From positions 351,316,942 to 351,380,941 of the forward strand of contig CM019063.1 in NCBI GenBank assembly GCA_009667805.1: a DNA stretch of 64,000 nucleotides. The letters run 5' to 3'. The position numbers and the translations under genes were made by a program. A model generated the notes under the pieces. The model had not been told where the DNA came from. It saw nothing but the letters and a program-made list of their open reading frames with translations, and searched no databases. Source of the stretch: Leptobrachium leishanense. Lineage: Eukaryota; Chordata; Amphibia; Anura; Megophryidae. Positions 1 through 12,640 of the stretch are shown here, piece by piece; position 1 is the stretch's first letter; each line of letters opens with the position of its first letter.

Positions 1-246
1 GACCGGGGAACAGGAGGTCAGGACAGCTGCAGGACAGGTGAGTTACGGGGGACGGGGGCCACAGCCACAGGTCTCCTAAATGTACCGGCAGCCGCCACAG
101 GAGACCTGTGGACGCATTTTTTATTATGGAATGTCCGTGGTCGAACAAATCACGAACATCCCATAATGTTTGGCGTTCGCCGAACACCCGAACGGCCGAT
201 GTTCGATTCGAACTCACGTTCGAATCGAACCGAACGCCCATCCCTA
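1..246. mobile_element. Right terminal fragment of a hAT-like DNA transposon
   Basis: The stretch from about 140 to 246 is full of short TTCGAA/CGAAC motifs and ends with CATCCCTA at 246. The complete hAT element at 11367-17880 ends the same way (subterminal TTCGAAC motifs, terminal CATCCCTA). The 3' flank would begin at 247. The left part of the element lies outside the window, so the 8-bp target duplication cannot be tested. Positions 1-139 are GC-rich and unassigned, but would be internal to the element. Confidence 0.5.
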
Positions 247-311
247 CAATCTACCCCTTGTTTCCTGAAATCTCTGTTGCAACTTGTTGCTGAACTTGCT
301 AAGTATTGACT

Positions 312-555
312 GAATATTTAACTTCATACATGCTGAATATCATTGAACCTGCTGAGATATTGAATGAACGTTCTGCTGCTCAACTCTGCTAAATATTAAA
401 CCTCATATATGCTGAATATTATTGAACCTGCCGAACTATTGAATAAACGTTCTGCTGCTCAACTCTGCGAAATATTTAACCTCATACATGCTGAATATCA
501 TTGAACCTGCTGAACTATTGAATGAACGGTCTGCTGCTCAACTCTGCTCAATATT
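312..555. repeat. 79-bp tandem repeat, three copies
   Basis: Three head-to-tail copies of a 79-bp unit start near 312, 391 and 470. Each contains CTGAATAT, TTGAACCTGC, an ATTGAATGAACG-like block and CTGCTGCTCAACTCTGC. The copies differ by a few substitutions. No protein reading is supported. A partial fourth unit fades out after 555. Confidence 0.8.
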
Positions 556-803
556 TAACTATGTTTAACCTTGTACGTGCTGATTATTACTGCTAGGACT
601 CAAAACAAATCATGGATGCATATGAATGAAACAACTTTGTTTTGTTGCCAGTATGCCCTGACTAAAGTCCGCCATAAACATTACTTATTACTTTTACAAC
701 CTGTAAATTATATTTTGTACAGTTTGAACAAAAAAACTCATGTTTCTTTTTAAAAAAAATTAACAAATCCCAAAATCCATGCGAAGCCGCAGGCAAAAGC
801 TAG
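556..803. other. Unassigned stretch ending in a Helitron-like terminus
   Basis: No gene is visible. The stretch ends with GCGAAGCCGCAGGCAAAAGC followed by TAG at 801-803 and then T. A GC-rich hairpin a few bases ahead of a terminal CTAG followed by T resembles the 3' end of Helitron transposons. No 5' TC terminus or Rep/helicase coding was seen, so this is a weak suggestion. Confidence 0.3.
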
Positions 804-813
804 TATATATATA

Positions 814-846
<33 letters not shown>
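804..846. repeat. TA dinucleotide microsatellite
   Basis: A nearly pure TA run with one TACTGTG interruption near the left end. The short open frame across it is a by-product of the repeat. Confidence 0.9.
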
Positions 847-849
<3 letters not shown>

Positions 850-1148
850 AAACCACAGGGTGGGTTGCACTCAACCTAAACTTGCAACAAAAGCGGGTGC
901 ATCTAAGACTTCAAATACAAAACACCAAAATAGAGTACACCATACCAATGACCACCTTCATCCACCATTTTCTGCAAGAAAAAAACACATTTAAAAAAAT
1001 ACAAAAAAAATTCAAAAAACCTGACTGAGGTAAAATGATGGGGATTCAGTTAAAGTATGATCATAGTTTGCGTAAGCCGGTCACAGTCGCCAATGTACCT
1101 CATCGTTGACAGGTCCTATCTTACTATATAGTATATACTATATATATT
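847..1148. other. Unassigned A-rich intergenic stretch
   Basis: No coding frame, repeat or terminal structure could be supported here. It is A-rich around 960-1020 and ends in TATA-rich sequence near 1122-1148. Confidence 0.4.
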
Positions 1149-1361
1149 AGATCCAATATGCAAATAGCGGCTCTCTGGGTCTTTAAAGCAAATAATCTTT
1201 AATTGTAGAAGGTCAACGTTTCAGCTTGCTCCCCGCAAGCTTTCCTCAGGACAGCTTGTCCTGAGGAAAGCTTGCGGGGAGCAAGCTGAAATGTTGACCT
1301 TCTACAATTAAAGATTATTTGCTTAAAAGACCCAGAGTGCTGCTATTTGCATATTGGATCT
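1149..1361. repeat. 213-bp near-perfect palindrome with two head-to-head hammerhead-like cores
   Basis: The sequence from AGATCCAATATG (1149) reads back as its own complement to CATATTGGATCT (1361), with the centre near 1252-1258. Each arm holds a hammerhead-like core. On the minus strand it is CTGAGGA (1249-1243), stem II AGCTTGC/GCAAGCT and GAAAC (1222-1218). On the plus strand it is CTGAGGA (1261-1267), the same stem II and GAAA (1288-1291). The first stem II pair is A-U rather than G-C. The structure resembles an inverted duplication of a Penelope-type terminal repeat. Confidence 0.75.
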
Positions 1362-1646
1362 ATTATGGTAGGCGATGCACTGGGCATGTGTACCTGAACC
1401 CGTGAGTGCTGGATTTTCTGTATATATATATATTTATTATTGCAGAAGCCACTTGCACATCGCAGCAATGCAATGAATTTCATCCCTGAGCTCCTGTGCC
1501 ACATTTCCCATATGCAGCAAGGAATTCTGGGTAGGATATGCAAATGACATCTGTCTCACTTTTATGCATCCTGGGTCTGTTATTACACAGAACCCTAAAA
1601 TCAATGCTATGCCCCACTGTGGCTTTCTAGCAGAGATAAGGTTTAT

Positions 1647-1734
1647 GCAACTGGTCAAAGCCACTCCTAGGACAGCGCTGTTTCAGGTTTGTTGGACCCT
1701 CATCAGCTAGGAGCTAGGCATGATGACCAGTTGC
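1647..1734 (-). ncRNA. Hammerhead ribozyme motif (near-canonical copy)
   Basis: Read on the minus strand, this contains CTGATGA, a GGGT/ACCT stem II, GAAAC, a self-complementary ACAGC/GCTGT stem III, the cleavage triplet GTC, and stem I formed by CTCCTAG with CTAGGAG (1664-1713). An outer helix GCAACTGGTCA/TGACCAGTTGC (1647-1657 with 1724-1734) extends stem I. The only departure from the better copy at 11069-11153 is a G-U closing pair in stem II. Hammerheads of this kind are known from Penelope-like retroelements. Activity is inferred, not shown. Confidence 0.65.
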
Positions 1735-1756
1735 AGTGGATGCTTGGGACTATATA

Positions 1757-2575
1757 GTGAGAAACAAGGGGGGTGTTTGTGAGGGTCCTGAGAACGAGCA
1801 ACAGCACAAATGGCCTGCTCTACGGTGGGTGCCCGCTCAGGTCTCACAAACAAGGTTTTAGCTTGATTGTGCCATTACAGGGATGAATTTTCCATATGCA
1901 AATCAGCCTGCTCTCACCCAGAAAGGGTGGCCAGTGCTGATTGCCAAGGACGTCATCCCTGCACGAGAGGTGCAGCAACCTCCGACGATCGTTTCGGCCT
2001 TATTGGGCCTCGTCAGGAGGGTATAGCTGACACCCCTCTAGGCACACCAAGCAAGGGGTCCACGTCTGGATGACCCTTTATAATTGCAGTGAGAAACAAG
2101 GGGGGGTGTTTGTGAGGGTCCTGAGAACGAGCAACAGCACAAATGGCCTGCTCTACGGTGGGTGCCCGCTCTGGTCTCTCAAACAAGGTTTTAGCTTGAT
2201 TGTGCCATTACAGGGATGAATTTTCCATATGCAAATCAGCCTGCTCTCACCAGAAAGGGTGGCCAGTGCTGATTGCCAAGGACGTCATCCTGCACGAGAG
2301 GTGCAGCAACCTCCGACCCCCGACGAGGCCCAATAAGGGCGAAACGATCGTCGGGGGTTGCTGCACCTCTCGTGCAGGGATGACGTCCTTGGCAATCAGC
2401 ACTGGCCACCCTTTCTGGGTGAGAGCAGGCTGATTTGCATATGGAAAATTCATCCCTGTAATGGCACAATCAAGCTAAAACCTTGTTTGTGAGACCTGAG
2501 CGGGCACCCACCGTAGAGCAGGCCATTTGTGCTGTTGCTCGTTCTCAGGACCCTCACAAACACCCCCCTTGTTTC

Positions 2576-2580
<5 letters not shown>
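1757..2580. repeat. Tandem-plus-inverted repeat array with hammerhead-like cores
   Basis: A unit of about 330 bp starts with GAAACAAGGGGGG at 1757-2088 and repeats in the same direction from 2089. It then appears in reverse from about 2330 to 2580, so the last two copies form a hairpin with arms of about 245 bp centred near 2325. All copies share CCATATGCAAATCAGCCTGC and a GC-rich segment near the core. The short open frames here are repeat by-products present on both strands. Confidence 0.8.
1978..2022 (-). ncRNA. Hammerhead-like core in the first repeat unit
   Basis: On the minus strand, CTGACGA (2016-2010) fits the consensus CUGANGA. It is followed by a perfect GGCC/GGCC stem II, GAAAC (1995-1991), a self-complementary stem III around CGATCG and the triplet GTC (1986-1984). 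Stem I has one mismatch and one wobble. The equivalent plus-strand core near 2320-2360 reads CCGACGA, losing the conserved U4, so that copy should be inactive. Confidence 0.5.
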
Positions 2581-2629
<49 letters not shown>

Positions 2630-2630
2630 A
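2580..2630. repeat. TA dinucleotide microsatellite
   Basis: A pure TA run of roughly 45 bp followed by GTATATAATTG. It separates the inverted repeat array from the Penelope-like element. Confidence 0.9.
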
Positions 2631-2689
2631 TTGTACAAAAAAATTTGTAGAAAGATTTGTAGAAAGATGAACAATATTTTCTTTATTTA

Positions 2690-2880
2690 AATGGATCGAC
2701 GTTTCAGTCCCAGCCGGGACTTTTCTCAAGATGTCATACACTAACACAAGCAACACATATATACTGAAAAAACAATTAACCCACAACGAGACTCGAGGCA
2801 CACACCCTAGCCAGGAAGCACGTCCAAACAGACGCACCCCCAATGCTTGGAAGCACATACAGTATATATATACAAAAACA
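2690..2880 (-). repeat. pLTR-type terminal repeat of PLE 1 (left copy)
   Basis: Shares long blocks with 7823-7986 and 10060-10230. On the minus strand it has a hammerhead-like fold: GAAAC (2705-2701), a perfect AGTCCC/GGGACT stem II, and TTGAGAA where CUGANGA is expected. The changes at C3 and G8 make self-cleavage unlikely. Confidence 0.65.
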
Positions 2881-4865
2881 ATAATAAACAATGAACAATA
2901 CATTAAAAACACTGGATGTGAACCCTAAACCTGCATGACAAACATTAAATAATTAAAGATACAAAATACTCGTAGTTAATAACCACAAATAATCTCACAT
3001 GGAACAGAAGAACACACCTCTTTTTTTAAAAAAAACATCAGATGGATGAAAGAAAGACTATGTATGTATACTTGGAGGAAAGTCAACACATAGGAGGAGA
3101 CATTGGTATATCAGATAACTATAGATAATATAAATAAATAATCGAGCAGATAATTCACCTAGTCAGTAGGAACGGTATATATGATTTTTTTTCATTTAAT
3201 CCCATCAGAGATATGGCGTTTAAAGTGAAGATCCAAAAAGCTTCACGTTTCAATAATTCATTAGCACGGTCTCCCCCCCTCTGCATCTTTGGTACATGGT
3301 CAATCCCCATCACTCAGAGAGAGTAGGGAGTGACCTGCTACTTGAAAATGCCGAGCAACCGGTTGGAGATTCTCATTGCCTGCCAGTGCTGCACGGATGG
3401 CCGAACGGTGATTGGCCATCCATGTGCGAAATCCATTAATAGATTTACCCACTTACATTAGCCCGCAAGGGCAAGTGATTTTATAAACCACATACTCAGT
3501 GGTGCAAATTATCCTATGTTTCAAAGTGAATTTCACACCGGTATGTGGGTGACAAAATGTCCTACCAGTAATTAAGGAATTACAGGTCGTACATCCCAAG
3601 GGTCGGACACACCTGGATTCAATTTTACTGTAAAAGAGGAAGGATATTGGTCCGTATGGACCAAAAGGTCTCTCAGGTTCTTACCCCGCTTATACGACAT
3701 CCTGGGAAGTAGTCGTATCCCTTCTGTAAGTTTGGGATCTCTCTGAAGGATACCCCGATGTCTCTTAGTAATCTGTGCAAAGGTGTTAGATAACGTATTA
3801 AATATTTGAACAAACATTACTAGAGAACCCTGTGTACATATATCAATCGGAGTCAACATCCGTTCCCGAGTCTAAATCAACGACTTATCCAAGAGGTCTG
3901 TATTGTACCCACGATGAACAAAACGTGAATACATCTGTGACAATTGATGTTCAGAGATGGACTCACTAGAATTGTTGCGTGCCTAGGGTGAAAACTAGTA
4001 GCGTGCAACAATGTATTGCGGTATGTGCTTTTCCGGAATAGAGAATATGTCAGTTTCTCATCGTCAATGGCAATCGACAAATCGAAGAAATTAATCATTG
4101 AAAAACTCCATTCATATGAAAAGCGTATGGTAGTAGGGAGAGCATTTAATTGTGCCATGATGTTGATGAGATCCGTGGGGGTGCCATGCCAAATTAGAAA
4201 AATATCGTCAATAAATCGAAGCTAGAACTGTAAATTATCACCGAAAGCCGGTAAGATGTATTGCATCTCATAGTACTACATGAAAGCATTCGCATACATT
4301 GGGGCCATAGGAGCCCCCCATGGATGTCCCAGTGCGCAGCAAATAAATACGGTCTTCAAAACTAAAGTAATTCATGGTTATTGTGAGACGGAGTACTGAC
4401 AAAAGGAAATCAATTGGATAAGGGATCACACTGGCTGAATTAGATAGTATCCGTCGCATAGCCTCAATACCTCCTTCAAGGGGGATGACTGTATATAGGC
4501 TACTGACATCGATGGTAATCAATAAGGAACCAGAAGGCACTGCATTAAGATTTTTAAGGTGTGGAATAACATCAGGAGTAACTTTAACACATGTATGCAG
4601 TGCCATAACTGGAGCCTTAAAGATGCTGTGTAGCCAAATTCCTAGAGGGGCCAAAAGACATTGCTGAAACTATCGGTCTCCCTGGGGGAGCATGCATTTT
4701 TATGGATCTTCGGGAGTGTGTATATGATCGGACATCTAGGGTGACTGACACATAAAAAATCATGTAATTGCAATGAAATCACCCTCATATCAACAGCCTG
4801 TTGAAAGAATTGTTTAATATGTATACCAAAGGCCACACCTGGATCATTGGGGAGCCTTTGATATA

Positions 4866-6423
<1,558 letters not shown>

Positions 6424-7822
6424 TACTTCACCATTGCATAATTGTGTAAATATTTCAGCACGGTAGTCACTGTAGTCCATAAGGACAATTCCACCCCCTT
6501 TATCAGCGGGGCGGATAGAGATAGACTCATCGTTAGCAAGGTCCTGAAGCGCCTTGCGTTCAACCGCTGAGATATTTGGAAAACCTCTTAGATGTTTTTT
6601 AGATAGAACTGACATAGAATCAATTTTAACACATTGAAGGAACTTTCAAATTGTAGCATTGGTCGGGGGAGGGTCAAATGTAGACTTAAGTTTGAATTCC
6701 TCCCAAGGACCTTGGTCTGTTTTTCCAGCAAAAAAATCCATCAAACGCAATTGTCTCCCCAACCTAAATTGCTCAAGTTCCCACTGAAAACGATCAGGGC
6801 CATTAGTGGGGACAAATGACAGACCTTTAGACAGCAATTGATTCTCTGTCTGAGTAAGTGCACGTGATGAAAGATTGTAGATGGGGATTACCTCCGCTTT
6901 CTCGTTGGTCGACCCCCAGGATTTCCTCTTGCTGCTTCCTTTCCCCCGTCTCATCCTGCGATGTGGACATCGGTATGTGGGCTGCCACTGACTGGCTCCT
7001 GATGTAGACCTCGGTCTAAAAAAGGCCCGGTATTAGTGGATGATGATAATCCACTGGCTGTAGCCTCATTCTCAGACGCCAATTGTCAATATGTGACATC
7101 AATCGTCATGGCAGTAGGTCTCTTAATCCGTTGTTTAGGGCCAAAGTTCCTGCGGGGTTCCCCCGTCAACCATCTGTACACTCGATGTGCCGAGTAGTTG
7201 GCATTCACTTTGTCTAATTTTTCTCTTTTAAAGCGAATCAGGTCCTTGCGGTAATTTTGAAGGTCCGTGTTAAGTTTATTAATCAATTCTTCACAGGAGA
7301 GATTAGTCAGTCAATATTTCTGTTCTAGGTCAGACGTTTTGATTGTAACGATCTTCAACTCCCTCCCCAGTTCTTCCTCAATGACTAAGAACATTAAGGC
7401 CATTGAGCTTTTATTCAAGACAGTCACCCACCTTCTGCATAATTCAGGATTATTGCGGCCAATAGTAGGGATATTCCTTATTCGAAAGCCTCTCGAGATG
7501 TTCTTTGCTCTGTGATAATCAGACAGGTAGATGGCGTGTCATTCCAGATCATTAGCCTTCTGCTGGAGTTTCTCCAGATCCCTTTCCACTTCTTGTTGAT
7601 TAATAGTGGCCGGTAAATCCGAATCTCCTTGAGGCCACAGAATGTCTCTGGTTTGTTCTTCCGAAAACTGTAAAGTCTCTGCTTGGTCAATATAGGCTCC
7701 TGCCCGTGTGAGAAAGTCCTCGATATCTCGAGAAAATCGGGCTAAAATTTGAAGGTGCCGGAGTAAATAGGTTGGCAGTACAACCCAATGAGTATACAAA
7801 ATCCAAGGTACCCCACACTCTT

Positions 7823-7986
7823 TCAGTCTCAGCCAGGACTTTTCTCAAGATATCATACACTAACACAAGCAACACATATATACTGAAAGAACAATTAAAC
7901 AATTAACCCAAAACAAGGCCCGAGGCACACTCCCTAGCCAGGAAGCACGTCCAAACAGATGCACCCCTAATGCTTGGAAGCACATA
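7823..7986 (-). repeat. pLTR-type terminal repeat of PLE 1 (right copy, truncated by Tc1)
   Basis: Directly repeats the left terminal segment, including TTTTCTCAAGATATCATACACT and CCTAGCCAGGAAGCACGT-like blocks. It stops at the TA where the second Tc1 inserted. The hammerhead-like stem II is more degraded than in the left copy. Confidence 0.65.
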
Positions 7987-9399
<1,413 letters not shown>

Positions 9400-9403
9400 T
9401 GTA

Positions 9404-9438
9404 TATATATATATACACACACATAAATATATATATAT
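9404..9438. repeat. TA/CA-rich microsatellite
   Basis: A short TATATACACACACATAAATATATAT run between the Tc1 and the solo LTR. It probably continued to about 9990-9998 before the LTR inserted. Confidence 0.75.
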
Positions 9439-9989
9439 TGTAACAGAGTGCCAGTAGAACCTGCCAGGGTGGCAGGAAAAGTGATAGATGGCAGATACAT
9501 TCCTCCACGAATGCTTAGATTCATCATCTAAGGTACTGCTAGTATAAAGACCAATAGCTCTTTAACTTGTATGGGTAAAACAGATTCTGGAGCTGGTGTT
9601 ACCAGGAGTTTAATTAGCTCTGGGTGGGACAAGGATTCATTTAATGTGCAGCTGTACCTAGGAGTGTGTGTGTGTCAGTGCATGGAGAGACGGTGTGTTG
9701 AATGCAGCAACTCCTGTGTTGGGAGAAAAGCCTGTCAGTGGGACAAGATTCCATGGATGAACTTTCACTGTTTCCTTGGAGGAAACCATCTCAGCTTGGA
9801 GGACTGTCTCTAAATACCCAAGTAAGGCTCAGTGGAGCGGACTTTTATTTGTTTCTATGAACTGATATTGGCTGGATGCCTGCAACCTTTTTGTTTCTAT
9901 TTTTGTGACTGGATTGCTGTCTAAAATTAAAGCTGGCAATTTCTGAAGCAACTGCGAGTTTTCCTCTATATTGAGACTGATCCCCTACA
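9439..9989. mobile_element. Solo LTR, 551 bp
   Basis: Begins TGTAACAGAG and ends CCCCTACA, giving the TG...CA ends and TGTA/TACA short inverted repeats of LTRs. Both flanks read ATATAT, consistent with a target duplication, though the microsatellite makes this ambiguous. ATTAAAGC near 9925 could act as a polyadenylation signal. No internal coding is present, so this is best read as the product of LTR-LTR recombination. Confidence 0.6.
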
Positions 9990-10487
9990 ATATATACAAA
10001 AAAAATTCAGATGCACACGAAGATTTGTAGAAAGATGAAAAATATTTTCTTTATTTACATGGATCGACGTTTCATTCCCAGCCGGCACTTTTCTCAAGAT
10101 ATCATACACTAACACAAGCAACACATATATACTGAAAAAACAATTAACCCACAACGAGGCTCGAGGCACACGCCCTAGCCAGGAAGCACGTCCAAACAGA
10201 CGCACCCCCAATGCTTGGAAGCACATATATACACAAAAACAATAATAAACAATGAACAATACATTAAAAACACTGGATGTGAACCCTAAACCTGAATTGA
10301 CAAACATTAAATAATTAAAGATACCAAATACTCGTCGTTAATAACCACAAATAATCACACATGGAACAGAAGAACACACCTCTTTTAAAAAAAAAAACCA
10401 TCAGGTGGATGAAAGAAAGACTATGTATGTATACATATACTTGGAGGAAAGTCAACACATAGGAGGGGACATTGGTATATCAGAAAA
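9990..10487 (-). mobile_element. Penelope-like element, 3' terminal fragment
   Basis: Aligns throughout with 2640-3120 of PLE 1 (same TTTGTAGAAAGATG, pLTR segment and AACACTGGATGTGAACCC block). It breaks off at about 10487, where PLE 1 continues. This is the 5'-truncated copy expected from incomplete reverse transcription. A short open frame over it is not a gene. Confidence 0.75.
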
Positions 10488-10525
10488 CCATATGTCATTC
10501 TATGGCTTTCTAGCAGAGATAAGGT

Positions 10526-11067
10526 CTATGAGCACTGGTGAGACCTCACTTGGAGTACCGTGTGCAGTACTGGAGACCATATCTCCAGAAGGATATAGAC
10601 ATCTTAGAGAGAGTTCAGAGAAGGGCTACTAAAATGGTGTACGGCTTGAAGGAGATAAGTTACCAGGAAAGGCTTAATGATCTTAACATGTACAGCTTGG
10701 AAAAAAGACGAGACAGAGGAGATATGATAGAAACATTTAAATACGTAAAGGGAATCCACAAGGTAGAGGAAGGGAGAATATTTACAAAGGAAACAAAGTA
10801 GCAAAACAAGAGGACATAGTCTTAGAATAGAGGGGCAAAGGTTTAAAAGTAACATCAGGAAGCATTATTTTACTGAGAGGGTGGTGGATACATGGAACAG
10901 CCTTCCAGTTGAAGTGGTAGAGGCCAAAACAGTAATTGAATTTAAGCAGGCATGGGATAGGCATAAGGCTATCCTAAACAAAAGATAAATCCAGGTAGTA
11001 TCCATGTAATTGGGCAGACTAGATGGGCCGAAAGGTTCTTATCTGCCGACATTTTTCTATGTTTCTA
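10526..11067 (+). mobile_element. CR1-type LINE, 5'-truncated 3' fragment
   Basis: The frame 10538-10801 reads [19 protein letters not shown], a C-terminal block of CR1-clade reverse transcriptases. It continues with shifts through a TRGHSL-like block and an HYFTERVVD-like block. The tail ends in CGAAAGGTTCTTATCTGCCG and a TTTCTATG repeat, with no poly(A). The same family is present in opposite orientation at 57899-58600. There is no endonuclease, so this is a dead-on-arrival copy. Confidence 0.8.
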
Positions 11068-11068
11068 T

Positions 11069-11153
11069 GCAACTGGTCAAAACCACTCCTAGGACAGCGC
11101 TGTTTCGGGTTTGTTGGACCCTCATCAGCTAGGAGCTAGGCATGACCAGTTGC
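11069..11153 (-). ncRNA. Hammerhead ribozyme motif, complete core (type I)
   Basis: Reading 11153 to 11069 on the minus strand: an outer helix GCAACTGGTCA (pairs with 11079-11069), inner stem I CTCCTAG (11135-11129), core CTGATGA (11128-11122), stem II GGGT..ACCC with a 7-nt loop, GAAAC (11106-11102), and a short stem III ACAGC/GCTGT. The cleavage triplet GTC (11095-11093) follows, then CTAGGAG (11092-11086), which pairs perfectly with the first strand of stem I. Every conserved core base (C3-A9, G12-A14, U16.1, C17) is present. Self-cleaving motifs like this occur in terminal repeats of Penelope-like elements and retrozymes. Predicted cleavage is 3' of the base at 11093. Confidence 0.8.
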
Positions 11154-11165
11154 AGTGGATGCTTG

Positions 11166-11358
11166 GACCCGTAGGGTAAATCAGTGCTTACAAGGGTTGT
11201 GGTGGAGGACAAAAAGTGAGATAAAAAGCCTCCACGCTATAATTAGTTCTGAATACCTGCACAATGGAGATTTATTTTTCTTGAAGTAAAAGGCTCGCTG
11301 GAATATACCGGGACCCCAATTGAAGGTTTTTGCAGTGTAGGTGTGACCCCCCATAGTG
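11166..11358. other. Unassigned target sequence of the hAT insertion
   Basis: No coding frame or repeat was recognised. The sequence continues at 17889 beyond the hAT transposon, with the duplicated GTCAGAAG on each side. Confidence 0.4.
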
Positions 11359-11402
11359 GTCAGAAGTAGGGATGAGCCGAATACCCCCGAGTTCGGTTCG
11401 CA

Positions 11403-11725
11403 TTCGAACGCGAACTTTTCAAATGTTCGAATTCGAACTCAAACTTTTCAAATGTTCGAACTCGAACTTTTCAAATGTTCGCCCTCGAACTTTTCAAATG
11501 TTCGCCCTCGAACTTTCCAAATGTTCGAACTCGAACTTTTCAAATGTTCGAATTCGAACTTTTCAAATGTTCGAACTTTTCAAATGTTCAAATTCGAACT
11601 TTTCAGATGTTCGAATTCGGACTTTTCAAATGTTCGATTCGAACTTTTCAAATGTTAGAATTGAAACTCGAACTTTTCAAATGTTAGAATTCGAACTTTT
11701 CAAATGTTAGAACTCGAACTCAATA
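11403..11725. repeat. Subterminal 23-24-bp minisatellite of the hAT
   Basis: About 12 tandem units of TTCGAACTCGAACTTTTCAAATG with variants. Because three units give frames without stops, several overlapping open frames appear, but they encode only the repeat. Such arrays near hAT ends can act as transposase-binding sites. That role is inferred. Confidence 0.9.
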
Positions 11726-12189
11726 CAAGTCAATGGGACTCAAAATTCGATTTTTAGAGTGCCCTCCAAGACGGCATATATGCTAGATATTTGCCATAAA
11801 AGGTGAATGGGGGTCCGGGTAGTGCACTGGGGGACAGGAAACCAGGACAAAAAGTTTTAAAAAAAAATGTTTTTAAAGGGACAGTGAGTTTTCCATGAAA
11901 TAAGGGTTAAAAATAAAAACGAAAAATTCCTTCAAATATCATGCCTAGGAGGTCCCCATAACCTGCCCGTGAGGTGGCGGATTTCTAGGATGTATAGAAA
12001 CATTTAAAAACAAAAAAATGACGTTTCAAATGACGGTAAATGCTTTTCCTTTAATCTATTCATAAACAACTGCTTGGGGCGGCAGCCTGTATGAAAAGAC
12101 ATTCTAAGACGCGCAGAAAAAGTTTAGTGATATTTTTTGGCCAAATTATGGTGAAACTTATGCAGGCTTTGGATGAAAGTAACAATAGG

Positions 12190-12640
12190 TGCTTTAAAAT
12201 TGGGCCTTTAGCGTCGGCAACAGTGCCGTCACACAGTAACCCCTCTGAGGATATGAATCTGGTACAGGCGTCAGTGGCAGTGCACCCAAATATTGTGCCT
12301 TTGGTGCCAGGCCAGCAAGTGCATTCATACAGTAACCCCTCTGTGGTATTGTGGAAGAGTGCAGGGGTGGACCATGCGGTCCTATATTAAAAAGATATGC
12401 ATCTGGTAAAGGCGTCAGTGCACCCAGATATTGTGCTTTTGGTGCCAGGCCTGCAAGTGCCATCATACAGTAACCCTTCTGTGGTATTGTGGAAGAGTGT
12501 AGGGTTGGACCCTGCGGTTCAAAAAATTAAATTGATATAAATGTGGCACAGGCGTCAGTGCAGCCAAATATTGTGCCTTTCATGGCAGCAAGTGCCTTCA
12601 CAGCGTAACCCTTTTGTGGTATTGTGGAAGAGTTCAGTGC
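12190..12640. repeat. 135-138-bp tandem repeat inside the hAT
   Basis: Anchor GTAACCC occurs at 12236, 12332, 12470 and 12605. Full units share GTGGTATTGTGGAAGAGT, GGCGTCAGTGCA and ATATTGTGC, and the first unit is shorter by about 40 bp. It lies downstream of the transposase stop in the transposase direction, so it is 3' untranslated or subterminal sequence. Confidence 0.8.

Larger units (their letters stand above)
10490..11165. repeat. Hammerhead-bearing repeat, split by a CR1 fragment
   Basis: The segment CTTTCTAGCAGAGATAAGGT (about 10504-10525) plus 11068-11165 reconstitutes the repeat seen at about 1620-1745. The CR1 tail lies between its two halves, flanked by CTATG. The repeat carries the ribozyme at 11069-11153. 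Confidence 0.65.

Noticed and set aside
2200..2469. 77-residue frames on both strands starting MCHYRDEF
   Set aside because: The identical starts on opposite strands come from the inverted repeat; there is no independent coding evidence.
9571..9813. 80-residue plus-strand frame
   Set aside because: It is contained in the solo LTR 9439-9989 and has no recognisable domain.
11356..11710. Overlapping 70-112-residue open frames with repeating FSNVR/FQMFE-type motifs
   Set aside because: They are the 23-24-bp hAT subterminal minisatellite read in three phases; no start context or domain.
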